DNA from: Cryptomeria japonica
Lineage: Eukaryota; Streptophyta; Pinopsida; Cupressales; Cupressaceae
NCBI RefSeq assembly: GCF_030272615.1
Contig: NC_081407.1
Location: forward strand, 380,701,179-380,765,178
DNA length: 64,000 nucleotides
Direction of reading: 5' to 3'
The notes below the pieces were generated by a model, which was not told the DNA's origin, did not search any database, and worked only from the letters and a program-made list of their open reading frames with translations. Both the position numbers and the translations under genes were made by a program. Numbering within the stretch: the stretch's first letter is position 1; every line of letters starts with the position of its first letter. Below are positions 11,895-24,302 of the stretch, piece after piece.

Positions 11895-12631
11895 TGTAAT
11901 GTCCTAGACTAGTTGCACACAGAATATAATCCTGTAAAACTCAAACAGCGGATATTATTTTATTTTATTTTTATTGAAAATATATACAATTGATGGAAAA
12001 CTACATTAGTGGTCTAATACAACTCACTAGGTATACCCACAATACAAACAGATCTCCTTTGAAGCTCCTAAAAAGTCTACAGCATGCAAATTGCACATTC
12101 AGGTTGTCATGGATATGCTACACAACTCTGTCGTCACCTTGCTCTGCCCAAATCTGCTAGCTGCCCTACTCCCCTGATCGTCTCCTGAGGGTTTTCATCC
12201 CCAAGAGAATAGTGGATCTGTGGTTTCCATCCCAAGCGTTAAAGCTTCTGTAGCAGCATCAAACTGAGTTTTAGTTTTTACAAAAGATGCCTCCCCTTTT
12301 GCTTGATGTGTTGTATAGTGATCCCAGCTCCTAGCGATGCCAATCATAGGAATTTAGTCCACAAAGGTAGCAGCTAACTGATAATTGATTCCCTCAATGT
12401 GGCAGCTAACTAACCAACAACTCCCTCAAATTGTTGGTGTTAACTAACACTGTTGAAAGTCTGGCTAACTGTTCACTACCAGAAGAGCTGATAGAAACTG
12501 AAAGACACTCATACTCAGCTGCTTACTAGCCGAAAGCAACTACAATGTTGAATGACACCACCTCAAATTATTCAGCCCTAAACTTCTATTGACAACACAC
12601 TCAGTGCTGCAGATGGAAAGGGAACAATACA
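11895..12631 (-). repeat. 3' LTR of element E
   Basis: 737 bp, aligned by eye with 55750-56488. Shared blocks include TGTCCTAGACTAGTTGCACA at the left, TTTTCATCCCCAAGAGAA in the middle and AGTGCTGCAGAT near the right. The inner edge CAATACA has lost the expected CATTACA. Confidence 0.75.
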
Positions 12632-13084
12632 AACCCGCTCTTCCCAGAATTGTTTGTCCATGAGCAATGCAGTGCTCTATGTTCAAATGTCCCTAGCATC
12701 CTCTGTGGGTAGGTTCCTCCAAAGTACTCTGTGACAGTCGCATGCCTCTGTTTCTTCTACCATATGTCAACAATGGCATCTAGAACCAATATATGTATTC
12801 CATTCTTGTTAACAACATATTCTTCCAACAGGAATAATCCAACTCCTTGCACAGAAGCACCCATTATCTGTCCAAGGTCCACAGCAGAATTCAAGTGTCT
12901 TGCACTATAATAAATGATATTTGTTTCAAGTAAACTTAGTTTCTCTTGAAAGAAGGTCAACCTCAACCTTATCTGTCACTACACCATAATTGAGATATCT
13001 TGAGGCTTTTGAATCAGGAAACCAGTAAACTTGTGCAGAAAGATTCATTGATTGGACTTGATGAGCGAGCCATATCTGCCCAAA

Positions 13085-13920
13085 GAAACTATTTAAAATT
13101 GCAACTCAAAGTGAATATGCCTTCGATCTGTAAAATTCTACTACCAATTTCCAAGAGGCTACATAGAGTGCTGATTATTGGTAGACCGGCACCAACAGTT
13201 GACTCATAATAGTGTGTATAAATTCTTCTTTAAAGATCCCTCTATCTTAGCTATTGACCCAATAGTCCTGAATTTGCTTTGTTTTGGAGTGAGTGCATTC
13301 TTTTTCATAACCATTGGTAGCAATTTTTGGCAATCTCTGAATCTGTCATACAATCTACAATGACGATATTCAATATGAAGTTGCTGCCATGCAAATGCTA
13401 AATATATTTTTTCTAGATCAACCAGGTTGCCCTCTTCTTTTTGAATCTCCCTCCATGTTTGCAAATCCATCCACCTTGGTCACTGAGAATCAATTTTGAA
13501 GAGCCAGTGATCCCCATTACTCACAATGTTAAACTCCTCCTTAAGGACAGATGCCTAATCTCTATGTTGATGCAGAAGAGTTCCTCCAACTAGGCCTAGC
13601 CCAAATATCCCTACAGCCCATGTTGCCTTTGAAGGATAGGACTATGAGTAGACAGACCTTAAGGCCTTAATTGAGTCTTCGCTCTTCACAACCGCCATGA
13701 TATTGCTCAAAGCAACCTTGGGAAATAGCCTGGATGTCGATGTTTGGCCTTCACCAATGCATTAAAAAGAGTAGCACCAACTCCAGGTGTACTTGCCATG
13801 TGTTACCCTACAGCTGCTAAAATGCTACAATGATGAATAACCTCTACCTGAGAAAGGCACCCAGCCTCCGAAGCTTGTTTGAATCTCTTTTGTAATGTGT
13901 CTGCAACAGACAGCATAAAC
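13085..13920 (-). pseudogene. Aspartokinase/homoserine dehydrogenase fragment (captured)
   Basis: The plant bifunctional AK-HSDH makes homoserine in the plastid (Thr, Met and Ile branch of aspartate metabolism). This is a broken minus-strand copy of part of it, inside element E. From 13920 downward the order matches the family: LSQVEVIHHCSILAAVG, a stop, HMASTPGVGATLFNALVKAK (end of the ACT region), then after a frameshift VVKSEDSIKALRS, AVGIFGLGLVGGTLL (the nucleotide-binding glycine loop of HSDH), ASVLKEEFNI, MDLQTWREIQKEEG, a shifted NKKANSG-like region, and ATVGAGLPIISTL-like residues near 13190-13150. It has at least three stops and several frameshifts and cannot make enzyme. No intron is visible across about 800 bp, whereas plant AK-HSDH genes have many introns, so it derives from spliced RNA. 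Confidence 0.82.
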
Positions 13921-15245
13921 CTCATTTTCACTGTTACATTAAAGATCAGGTAAGTTATTTCTTGAACCGACAATGAATGCAACAAAAGCTTCATCACTAA
14001 ATGGATATCTTTTCAATGAAAGATTTTAAATTTTTATGTGATGTACAGCCATTAGTGAGGTATGCAAGTGACATGTTGTTAGTTCAAATTTTTGTCCTTC
14101 TCAAGATAATCTTTAAAATGACTCCTTAAACCCAAATGAAAGACAAACCGAACTAACAGTTGAGTCAGGTGTGATAATTTTCTACACTGACTCTCTGCTT
14201 ATTTCAGAAGGTGCAACTACCTTCATATGATGGGAAACAACTAAAATAAAACTGGGTATGGTTTTGACCTGAAAGCAGAAAAGGCTCGCTAACATCTGCA
14301 CATTACTATGCTACAAATGCAAATAACGGATTTACAAACTAATGAGATTGAAAGGAAATGACACAAAGTTCATCTATTCCACACCCACAACAAAGAATCA
14401 GGAAAATTATAGCAACTCTTTACAGATGGTGTGAATATTACTGACTCAAAGTTCATGAAATAGACACACCCATGATCTGATATAACAAAATGTATCACCC
14501 AAGAAAGATTGTAATTGACATAGGAAAATCACAATAAAATAGAGACACAAATGAACACAAAGTTTCAAAAGAACTCCATTATTTCTTGAGCAAAATCAAA
14601 GAATTCAAAGCCTCTTTATTTATGTAGAAAAGACCATGTTTTTCTCCTAGAAAATGCTGACATTCCCCTTTTTACAAAATCAGAGAAAGAATCCCCTTTC
14701 TGAGCATAAGCTTCCAGAAATCAGAAAATCCCCTCCCTACAGAACTCCCTCCTCTGAAAAATCTTACAATAAATAACCCCCCGGTGACCTCTCAATTCTA
14801 ATAACTGATTCTTGAATTGATTATCAACATTAAGTCTTTTAGTCTTCTCATCTTCTTGTCATATTTAATTCATTACAAATGAATTGAAATATTTTGATTA
14901 AACGTTATGAGTGCAATACTCATCTAACATTTTATATTTTGATAGGTGGAGCTAGTAACTATTTCCACCTTTTTATCTTTCTTCAATTTTCATAGCTCGG
15001 GTTTCTAAGTTATGTTGATTTTTCTTCTTTCATACCTATATCATTTATTCTCCTCCATCTATGATCTCGTTGGGATATCGATTGACCCCTTTAAGTGTTG
15101 TAGTGTAAGGAAGAGCATATGTCGGGGAAGCGAAAGGATTCCAGAACCTTGTGTGTTGTCCAGTCACCCATATTGTCGGTGAGCCAAGGAAAATCCCAAA
15201 CTCCCAAACCCAGATCATGTTGGTTCTATAGTTACTAAAAAATGT
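13921..15245. other. Element E interior, degenerate
   Basis: No intact gene. Short minus-strand frames continue the captured sequence that resumes at 51774 on the other side of element D, where the frame reads VQVSKSADR and continues HFLVTIEPT before a stop. A/T-rich sequence dominates 14800-15050. Confidence 0.4.
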
Positions 15246-15250
15246 CGATC

Positions 15251-15903
15251 TGAAATATCCCCCTAGGATATTTGTTCCAGATTTTCACAAAATGATTCAA
15301 AAAAAATATTAACAACAATTCCGCATGCAAATGATTTCAATACACCATCAAATTCACTGATGATCATTAATTTTCAAACTGAAATAATAGCTCTGAATTT
15401 AGAAATAAACATGGCATTAAAATCCTCATTAGAACAACAATAGAAATTACCAATCCCAGACACAACATTCACAGTTGGATTGGACAACCAGCAAAAAGCA
15501 TTTGAAGCACATGTGAGTCATCTACATGATAACTCCAATTGACAATGGGTTTTCGTCCACTGCCTCCAAGCTCGAGGGTTTGTGTCCTCAAACCTATTGA
15601 AAACCAGAGCTTCTCAAAAACTAAAAGAATCAATTTCTAAACATAAAATGAAGCATGTCCAAAATGATCATCTCCATGTTATTAAATAGCCCAACCCTGC
15701 GACTCTTTGTTCACCCATTGACTGTCTCTTGGAATTCCTTTTTAATAATTGACTTTACTTTATAATTTGATATTGTCATTAAAGTCACTTTAATCTGCAT
15801 TAAATAATAATTAAATTAATTTGTCTTTAAAGTTATCATGTTTTGACAATTTAAACTTAATTATTTAATGGATTTCCTAATGTCCCAAAAAGGGGACATT
15901 ACA
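15251..15903 (-). repeat. 3' LTR of element D
   Basis: 653 bp, TGAAATATCC...GGGGACATTACA. Near-identical blocks to 51109-51768 over the full length, for example TTCCGCATGCAAATGATTTC and GACAATGGGTTTTCGTCCA. Confidence 0.88.
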
Positions 15904-16359
15904 GTCTTGTTGTGACCATTTCACACATCGCCCCATTAGAATGGGGACCCCCTCTTTTCGCTTTTGGTTTTGCTTTCTTTTAGCTTGTTTTTCTCTCTGC
16001 TTTCTCAGTTTTGAGTGAGTGAGTGGTTTGCCCAGGCTGGCTAGATTAGGGCTAATCCTTGGAAGCTTGTCTTAGGGTTTCTTTCAAGCTGAGTCTAGCC
16101 TTGTTTTGGGAGTTGTTAGTCATCTACCTGAAACCTCAAGTTTTCCATAATGAAGCATGCCTTTCAGGAGAGTCAAGTTGGTTAGATCAAGGAACAGGGT
16201 GAATAGGTCTCAGATCAAGTCAGGTCTAGATTGAGGATTTTCCTGTCAGAGTCTTGTTTGTCTCCAAGTCTGAGTCAGTTGAGTAGAGTCAATGAAACAA
16301 GGGAATTGATATGATCAAAGTTTGATGGAGAGTGAAGTGAATCAAGGTAAGATCCAGCT

Positions 16360-18245
16360 TGAAAAGGGATTTTCGCTCCTGACCCTTCCAAAGGGTCCAG
16401 GGCGAAAATCCTTGTAGACCTCCTTTTTCTTCTCATTTTTGACTGAATATTGTTTTCTAGGGCATGTTTGAGGGTAAATTGATATGTTTTGCCTAGAGAA
16501 GGAGTTGATGGATTTTTGAAGAGCAAGATTGATGCCTGAAGGGAAATTTCGCTCCTGACCCTTCCAAAGGGTCCAGAGCGAATTTCATCCTAAGCCCTAT
16601 TTCTTGCCTTGGATGGACTTGCAAACTTGTTCCTAGCCTGGAAAATGACCTAACTTTGCCTTGTGAGGTAGTTTGAAACTTGAAAACTGAGCAATTTGGC
16701 CTGGAATGGAGATTTCGCTCCTGACCCTTCCAAAGGGTCCAGAGTGAAAATCTCTATAGGAGACATTTCTTGCCTTGTTTCATCAAATTGAGGTGTCCAA
16801 GACATGATGAAAGGAAGAATGAGCATATTGAAACCTTTGGGCATGATTAGAAGTGGTGAAAATGAAGGATTCTAGCCAGGAAAGGCAATTTCGCCTTGGA
16901 CCCTTCCAAAGGGTCCAGAGCAAAATTCCTTGTAAACCTATTTTTTAGCCTTTCTTGGACATGAAACCTTAATCCTAGCATGATGAAACATGAAATCCTA
17001 CCTTGCAAAGAAGTTTCAAGGTGAAAAAATGAATATTTTTGAGCGAATTTTCTCAAAATCACTATTTGCTATCAAATTTTGCTAAGTGTGGGATGAGGTA
17101 AAATCAAGAAGGAATTGCCCCTGGGAGTGACTTGAAGTGCTAAGAAATCATTGAAAAGTGAAGGAATTGAGCCAAATAGTGAATTTCATTCCTGACCCTT
17201 CCAAAGGGTCCAGAGCGAAATTCCTAAAACACCTATTTTCCTTGCAAGGTCAATACAACTTTTTGGTTTTTATGGCTTGAATGGGTGTGAGGAAGTGTGT
17301 TTTGCCTTTTGAAGATGATTGAGGTTGAAAAGAGGAGGCAATTGAGCCTAGAACATGATTTTCGCTCCTAACCCTTCCAAAGGGTCTAGAGTGAAAATCC
17401 TAAAACCAATATGTTCCTTTCGAGTTTGTGCTAAGACAAGACTAGACCAAGGTAGAAATTGCCCTTGAGACCACCTTTGAGTGGATGTTTGTTTCAAAAA
17501 ATGATGATTCTAGGTCAAAGAAGGATTTTCGCTCCTGACCCTTCCAAAGGGTCCAGGGCGAAAATCTCAAAATCCCCTATTTTGCCTTGCAAGAACAAAC
17601 CAAGCTTGGGTGGAGTGAATGAAGAAGACCATTGCCTAACCTTGAGTGGAGGATTCAAGACAAAATGATGGAGGAGTAAGCCCAAGCAAGGAAAATCGCT
17701 CCTGACCCTTCCAAAGGGTCCAGGGCGAAAAACATCAAAGGCACCTTTTCCTCCAAAATTCAAGTAAAACTAGGTGTGGACTACAGTGAAAGAAGCCATT
17801 TGGAATGCCTTGAAGAAATTTAGACCTTCAAAAAATGAGAATTTTGAGCTCAAGAGAGAATTTCGCTCCTGACCCTTCCAAAGGGTCCAGAGTAAAATTC
17901 CCAAAATGCAATATTTCCTTCAAAGCATTGATGAGCCAACTCAGTGATGGAGATAAATATACCCTAGAGATTGCCTTGAAGGAGGTCAATGATCAAACTA
18001 AGGTGAATTTTAGCCTAAAATGTAAAAATTGCTCCTGACCCTTCTAAAGGGTCCAGGGCAAAATTCACATTTTCACCTAATTTCCTCATGAGAAATGCTA
18101 AAATTTGAAATGCAAGACTTTGATTAGATCAAAACAAGCATGAGCTCGCCTTCCGGAAGATTTTGGAGTCAGAAAAATGAGATATTCAGGACCTAATTGG
18201 AAAAATCGCTCCTGACCCTTCCAAAGGGTCTAGGGTGAAATCATC
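16360..18245 (+). repeat. 11-copy hairpin repeat, ~170-bp period
   Basis: Eleven copies of a core written as two halves, TTTTCGCTCCTGACCCTT and AAGGGTCCAGGGCGAAAA, joined by CCA. They start near 16371, 16546, 16713, 16890, 17184, 17359, 17526, 17693, 17861, 18026 and 18202. Steps are mostly 165-177 bp with one of about 294. The halves pair over about 16 of 18 positions around the CCA loop. The cores are strongly conserved (a few changes each), while the ~130-bp spacers between them are highly diverged. There is no coding role: short frames through them are by-products. Confidence 0.9.
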
Positions 18246-18768
18246 AAAAAACCTATTATTCAACCTTGTTAGATTAAGTCAAAGGCAAGTTGCAAGATTG
18301 GGAAGACAAAGACATGGAAATTTGCAAATATAGGTTGTGAAAATTTCAATTTATGAGGTGAGCAAGTATAGATGAGAAGCTCAAACAAGTCTTGAAGTGA
18401 ATCTAGACCTTCATCACTTTGAATATTTCAATGCCTAAGGGAGAAAGGAAAGTTCATTAAGCCTCAATCAAACCTCTATATTCCTAAATTTTCACTAAAT
18501 TTGTCAAAATTAAGACATTTGGGGAAGCTAAATCAAATTCACATGAATTAAGGCATTTGCAATTGAATCAATTAATTTTAAGCCTTAAAACAAATGAAAA
18601 AGAACACCTTTCAAGCCTTAAAATTAATTTTAAAATTTAAAAAATAAAGGTGAGCGTTCAAATTCATTTATTTTGTCTTTTAGGAAAGTCGGCCCCCTTA
18701 TCAAGGGGATTTTATCTTATTCTATTGCTAATTTGTTAGGTCGGCCTCATGGTTAATTAGGGTGAGCG

Positions 18769-18780
18769 CCTATATAAGAG
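18769..18780 (+). promoter_or_regulatory. TATA box of element A
   Basis: GCCTATATAAGAGAGGAG, a strong plant TATA context about 540 bases upstream of the ORF1 start. It is preceded by GTCGGCC-containing words (18690 and 18740) typical of LTR promoters. Confidence 0.55.
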
Positions 18781-19068
18781 AGGAGTATTGTTTCAAAATG
18801 AAAATCATTCATTCATTGTTCTAAATGCGAATTTGAGGAGCAGATTAGAGGAGCGAATTCTAGCAGATTGGACGCAAATTTCTTGCTAAGTTGGAGGATA
18901 ATTTCCAGAATTTGCTAAGTGTTGGAGGCCAGTGAAGGTGAAGTTATTTTGAAGGCTAATTGAGGCATAATTCATCCAAAGGAAGACCAAAATTCAATCC
19001 TTATCCAACAAATTTTGATCTCCTTTTCTCCATTTTCCAAGGTTCATAGTTAAGCATTCAAAGAAGAG

Positions 19069-19302
19069 GTATGATGAATCAATTTTTGAAGTTTATTCAA
19101 GACTTATTTTGATTTCATAGCAAACTTTTAAAATCTAAGTCTTGTAAAATCTGATTTCCACTTGTAATTAATTTGAAAATTTGTAATTCTTGGATTTACA
19201 ATGTCATTTTCAAATTAATATCTTAAATTATTCCCTTAAAAGGTCTTAGATCCTATACTTTAAAATATTATTCTCAAAGACTAATTTTAGGTTTTTGTGT
19301 AG
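19069..19302 (+). other. Possible leader intron of element A
   Basis: GAG|GTATGATG at 19069 and GTTTTTGTGTAG|GC ending at 19302 form a plausible 234-bp, U-rich plant intron. Its acceptor lies eight bases before the ORF1 ATG at 19310. Inferred from splice-site look only. Confidence 0.35.
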
Positions 19303-19309
19303 GCATCAA

Positions 19310-21190
19310 ATGACGACCCCCAAAGCCGGAGGATCTACTACTCGGCAAGCTCTCATCAAGGAGGATCAGAGGAATGACGAATTGGAGACCAGGATCATGT
19401 TCAAGTGGAGCAATATCAGAGACACCAACCTAGGAAACTTCAATGTGAGGAAGTTTTGAGAGGCCCCCTACATCGGCAAGCCATCACCTATTGCGAGAAG
19501 GATAATTGAGAGTGGCATCATCAAGGCTACGGGTTTCCCTCCCATAGTCAAGTGTCATCAGTTGATGATCGAGTGTGCTCGCCACTATGACTCACAATCA
19601 AGGACGATCGTAACCAAGGACGGGAACATCTTAGCCTACCTTTCAAAGGAAGCTATAGGCAAAGCTCTTCATCTTCCGGACCATAAAGACATGATCTACA
19701 AGATCTTGGAAGGAGCAAGGTCGATCCATGAAGATGATCCTGGGTCTTGTCTGAATTTCATCAATAAGAATTGGTTGCTCAAAAGTTGACCTCGCCTGAA
19801 TAACATTCCCAATACACCACATAGGATCGACTTCCAAGAGGAATACAGGGATTTGATAACCTTGCTCAATCGAGTTACAGGTGCTTCTCAAGCCTTCTTC
19901 TTCGACAAGTGGATGTTCTTCTTCATACAAGTGATCATCCAAGGAAAAGGAATGCTTCATTGGGCTAGAATCATTAGCAACTGTCTAGAATCATTAGCAA
20001 CTGTCTGGACGTACAGTTGAGAAGGTTAAGGCCCATCAAATCATTCCACATGAGCTCATATGTTATATATGCCTTGGTCAGGAGTTTCGAGTATGCAGGA
20101 CTACCTCACAGAGGAGTGATCGGAAGAGGACCCGGAGAAATAAGAGTTTGTGACTCTTACGTTCAATTGCATCATCCACCAAGAAGTGACTACAAGCTAG
20201 TCAATGACACCTTCACGATGCATATTACTAGGACATTGCAAGGAGGAATTCATAATCAACTCTCTCTGGATGCTCAGGAGCTCGTGAAGAAGCATGGTGT
20301 GTGGTTCATTCAGTTTCTGAAGTTTACATACATCAGAGTTCATGGATGTCCTTCACCTCCCTACATGTTGCCAAGATATCCTACAGACAGGATAGTACTA
20401 CTTGAGGTAACTAGACAGTTGGCAGCTTATGCAAAGGCATCAAGACAAGCATGGAAATGGAATTCCCATACCCATCCTACTAGGAAACTTAGTTGAGGTG
20501 TGTCCTAATACTCAGGCTACGAAGGATGCAGAGAAAGAATTGTCTTTATATTCATTCACACCTTTTTCTTTGAAGGAGAATTTTGACCCTTATGGTCATA
20601 TGGAAGAGACAGTCGGGAAGAATTACAAGCATGAGTTTTAGGTGGAGGACTTTTGGATGAATGTCCCAGCTGATTTAGAAGTCAAAAGAAAGATGCATTC
20701 CAAGCTACCCTTAGATTTCATCAGGAAATGCAAGATTTATAGAGTTACTGATCAAGCCCAGGACAGTGGTAAATACCTCCAATCATCCTATGAGAAGAAA
20801 GATAAAGGAGTGAAGGTAAATTGGAATGAGCCAGAGGTTTTAGACTTAAGAGTTTTGATGGCTCCTATTTTAGTTGCACTCGCAGATGGGTGTACGTACA
20901 ACATCAAAAGTTGAAAGAGAAGAATGTATCTATGACATTCACCTTGGAAACAAGACCAAAAGAAGGAGAGGCAAGTGTGAGTGAGAATGCTTCTCATTCC
21001 AAAGGATCGAAGAGGAAAGAAGGACCTGAGAAGAGAGAACCTTCCAAGAAGAACCTTGAAGTCATCCCGATTGATCCTTCTTGCGACATCTTCAGCATTC
21101 GGAGACTTTATTCAAGAGAGGATAAGATACCTCTGGGTATTTTATTCTGTGTTTGGTCATGTACAAAATACACATCAACATAATTGGTGC
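19310..21190 (+). pseudogene. Element A accessory ORF1 (Ogre-type, unknown function)
   Basis: Protein of unknown function encoded upstream of gag, a position known for ORF1 in Ogre-type Ty3/gypsy elements. It starts at ATG 19310 (MTTPKAGGSTTRQ) and reads KWSNIRDTNLGNFNVRKF, a TGA at 19457, then GFPPIVKCHQLMIECARHYD and a TGA at 19787. The frame is then broken by a 20-bp tandem duplication at about 19965-20004. The next frame gives SSYVIYALVRSFEYAG, GEIRVCDSYVQLHHPP and RTLQGGIHNQLSLDAQELVK. Another frameshift lies near 20450-20490, then VEDFWMNVPADLEVKRKM, then a basic tail (SKGSKRKEGPEKREPSKK). The same family occurs at 44267-44765 (minus) in element C, with matching order of conserved residues. 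No catalytic motif recognised. Confidence 0.65.
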
Positions 21191-21295
21191 TAGAAGGAGG
21201 GCTACTTACTTTCTTATAGAAAAGTTTGATTGTCAAGAGGAACAGTATTATCCAGAAAATCAAAAAAAAATCTTTCAGCATAAGCATGTATCACA

Positions 21296-23512
21296 ATGGT
21301 GTTGCCACATAGAGGATTGAACGAGGTAGTACAACCTAATTTGGAGATAGGCAACGTTCAAGAAGACATTATTTCAAGATTGAACGACTTAGTGTGGAAC
21401 TTAAGGAGAAGTGAAGTTGAATATACCAGAGTTAGAATTATCTTGGAACAAGAAGCAGATAGAGCTGAAGAACACCAAAGAGCCGCCGCTAGAGAGCTCT
21501 ATAACCAAAGGAACCTGTAGTAATCTCCAGAAACTAGATCTTCACACTGGATCGTATTGGTTCTTTCTCACCTAAAAAACACTAAAGAATATTGAGGTCT
21601 ACACTAGGCACCAAAAATCTGACTGAGCTTCAGTTCACTTCAAGGTCGAAGCAGGCTAAAAGAAAAGATACTCCAAGAGATTCTGAACCGAGATTAGAAG
21701 GCACTCCTGAGTCATTACAAGCTCCATCTCTTCAAGAAAAAGTACAAGCAGCGATTCAAGCAAGTATCCAGGCAATTTCTCAACCAGCAAGCCAGGCCGG
21801 TTCATCAAGTTTCCAGTCAAGCTTTCAACCTCTGGGAAGCACGATGGCTCACAATGTTCCTCCTCCTCCTCCTCCTACTCATGCACTCAATGGCGCTACA
21901 TGGATGATTGATAATCCATCACCATTAAAATTTGCAATGTATCATGACATGCCAAAGAATCCTGAAAATTTCTATCCCAAATTCAATGCCAGTGATTTCA
22001 ATCGCACAGCAGAGGATCATATCAAGATGTTCGAAGATCTTCTTTGCAACGGGCGAATTGAATATGGAGATGTAGCATGTAGGCTCTTTCCCTACTCATT
22101 AGGGGAAGAAGCATACTTCTGGTTCATTCACCTGCCAACGGGGTCAATCAGGACATGGGATGCAATGAAAGATACATTTATTGCCAAGTTTGGTATCCCA
22201 ACTACACCAGCGGAGCTGTACAGACAATTTGTTGAGATTCAAAGGAGAGAACATGAACCTATCACTTCTTTCAATAACAGGTTTCACAGGGCTTACACAA
22301 TGCTACGACATCCCTATCTCATTGCTAATCCAAGAGAGATTTATTATGGAGCCTTAGATCATCTCATTGCCATGTTTGTTAGAACTTATCCCATCCCAAA
22401 TGACCTAAATGCAGCATATGCAAAAGCCATAGAGGTCAGTAAGCACATGGGGTAGAATAAAACTGGGCCGCTACTTCATATGGGACCTACTGCAGCACCA
22501 AACCAAATTCAAGCAGTTAGTCTAGCACTGGCCAATCATACCCTAGTTATGAATCCTATTCCACAAGCTACATATCCTAATATGCAGCCGTCAAACCAGT
22601 TGGTGCTTCATCCTGGAGTTGCACTTTCATAAGCCCCACCAGCGCAACCTGTGTACCTACAAAATGCAACAAGCTCTTCAAAGACACAAGAAGAAAAAGA
22701 CAAAATGAAAGAGTTGATTGAACAAGTCAAGAAGTTGTCAACTGAGGTAACTCATCTGAGGAAACAAAATAATCAACTTCAAAGCATGCAAAGGATCAAC
22801 CAAGCCCAACAAGCTAACAATCAGAATTTCCAAGGAAATAATAATCAAGGTTTTAGAAACAACTATCAGGGAAACAACAATCAAGGCTTTCAAAGGAGAA
22901 CATGGAATATAGTTCCTAATAATGGAAATGTGGTGACGCCACTAGACAACCCATCCAGTTCATAGAATCAAGAAAGTCATCCTACTAGTAAAGTATTCCT
23001 AGCAGAGGTGGCCTTATCCAGTTGGTGTAGACTCCACAGTACAAACCAACATTCTGAGTTGCAGTGTCCTGAATTCAAAATTGCAGCTGACATATTCCAG
23101 CAGGAGATGCGTAGCAATGATCCACCAGAAAATCCTCCTACAACAGGATATGAAATGGTCTCGACTACCCGATATGATCAAGCCATGGTTGTGGAAAGCT
23201 ACAAGCAGTTACCGAAAGGAGAAAATAATCAAGCACAAAACGGAAGATTTCCACCGGAATTAGCTAATGGACCAATGGTACCTCCTGGTTCCCAATTTCC
23301 ACCTGCATCAGCAAATGAACCAGTTGAAGATTCAGAGTATTATTTCCCACCTTTGAATAATAGTGTCTTGGTTGAAGGGATAAAATAAGTATTCCACCAG
23401 TCCTCAGGAGGCGTAGGTCAAAGAGTATACCAAAGAAATCAGAGAAACCAGGAACCTTGACGACGTCTATTCCTCCGAACAATTTCTCTACTCCACTTGA
23501 TCCAAAGGCCAG
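21296..23512 (+). pseudogene. Element A Gag (Ty3/gypsy)
   Basis: Capsid protein of element A. A short coiled coil frame (21296-21520, NVQEDIISRLNDLVWNLRRSE) precedes the main frame from 21592. That frame has a Gln/Ser-rich segment, a PPPPPP run, then the retrotransposon Gag core: FYPKFNASDFNRTAEDHIKM, CRLFPYSLGEEAYFWF, HLPTGSIRTWDAMKDTFIAK. Stops at 22453 (TAG), 22630 (TAA) and 22963 (TAG) interrupt the same frame. A Gln/Asn-rich region with coiled coil (KELIEQVKKLSTEVTHLRKQ) and a Cys/His motif WCRLHSTNQHSELQC follow. A one-base shift near 23385 changes frame, and the insertion of element B at 23512/23513 cuts the gene. The reading frame resumes at 39577 after B. Confidence 0.85.
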
Positions 23513-24285
23513 TGTATATGGTGAAAATGGACAACAATAATAACAATATTGAAAGGCTAAATGAATTCCAACCACAAAACCCTAGCCTAACAATCAACAA
23601 AGATCCACCATAACATATGAAGATTACCTAAGACAATGCAAATCACATGAAATCACAAATATTATACCATCACATGTCCAATAGGGTTTTGATTTCCATT
23701 CTTCCTATCTCTATTGATCTTGCTTGATATATTTGCTCTCAGATTTTTTATATGCACAAGAGCTCAACAAAGAACAGAATGTGGTTGCAAGTAGGATCGT
23801 AGTGTAGCCAAGTCTTCAAGATTAGTCATTAGGGTTTGATAATGAAGGAGGCATCTTCTTAAATAGAAGACACAATATGAAATGGAAGGATAAGATTGAG
23901 AGGTGTAAAAAGAGAGGTCGGCTAGGATTAGAGGGTAGGTAAAAGAAATACCAAAATAATGAAAGAGGTAGGTAGTGTAGGAATTAAGAGATGAATGACA
24001 TGTGTCATGTGTAGAAAAAGCTAATGAATTAATTAAATAAATAAAGATTTATTTAATTAATAGAAGAAGTGGGATAATTAAATAAATAAAATATTTATTT
24101 AATTTAGGAAAAGGATAATTTAAATAAAATAAATGTATTTATTTAAATGAGAAATAAGGCTAGAAGAAGATAAATGAATTAATTAAATAAATAAAAATTT
24201 ATTTAATTAATAGAAGAATTAGGCTTAGATAATTAAATAAATAAAATATTTATTTAATTAGACTGGACAATTTTGAGTGTCTACA
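23513..24285 (-). repeat. 3' LTR of element B
   Basis: TGTATATGGTG...GAGTGTCTACA in plus coordinates. Matches 38804-39576 with about nine substitutions and no indels by eye. The half nearest the right end (23999-24260) is made of TTAATTAAATAAATA-type words, read first on the minus strand. Confidence 0.93.
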
Positions 24286-24302
24286 TTTTGCCCCTCTTTG
24301 AG
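24286..24302 (-). promoter_or_regulatory. Polypurine tract of element B
   Basis: Minus-strand CTCAAAGAGGGGCAAAA lies directly against the start of the 3' LTR (minus TGTAGACAC), the position and composition expected for the plus-strand primer of reverse transcription. Confidence 0.7.

Larger units (their letters stand above)
15908..19008 (+). mobile_element. LTR / 5' region of Ogre-like element A
   Basis: Element A starts at TGTTGTGACC (15908), only four bases after the D LTR. The first ~55 bases match, on the opposite strand, the edge of element C at 47155 (shared CACACATCGCCCCATT and ATGGGGACC), which marks this as a family LTR start. The region holds the hairpin-repeat array (16360-18245) and a TATA box (18771). 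The 3' edge of the LTR is uncertain: I see a possible end at CCAACA near 19008 but no clear primer site after it. Confidence 0.55.

Noticed and set aside
16275-18038. Short frames repeating ALDPLEGSGAK or APDPSKGSRAK
   Set aside because: Translations of the hairpin repeat core on either strand; no independent coding evidence.
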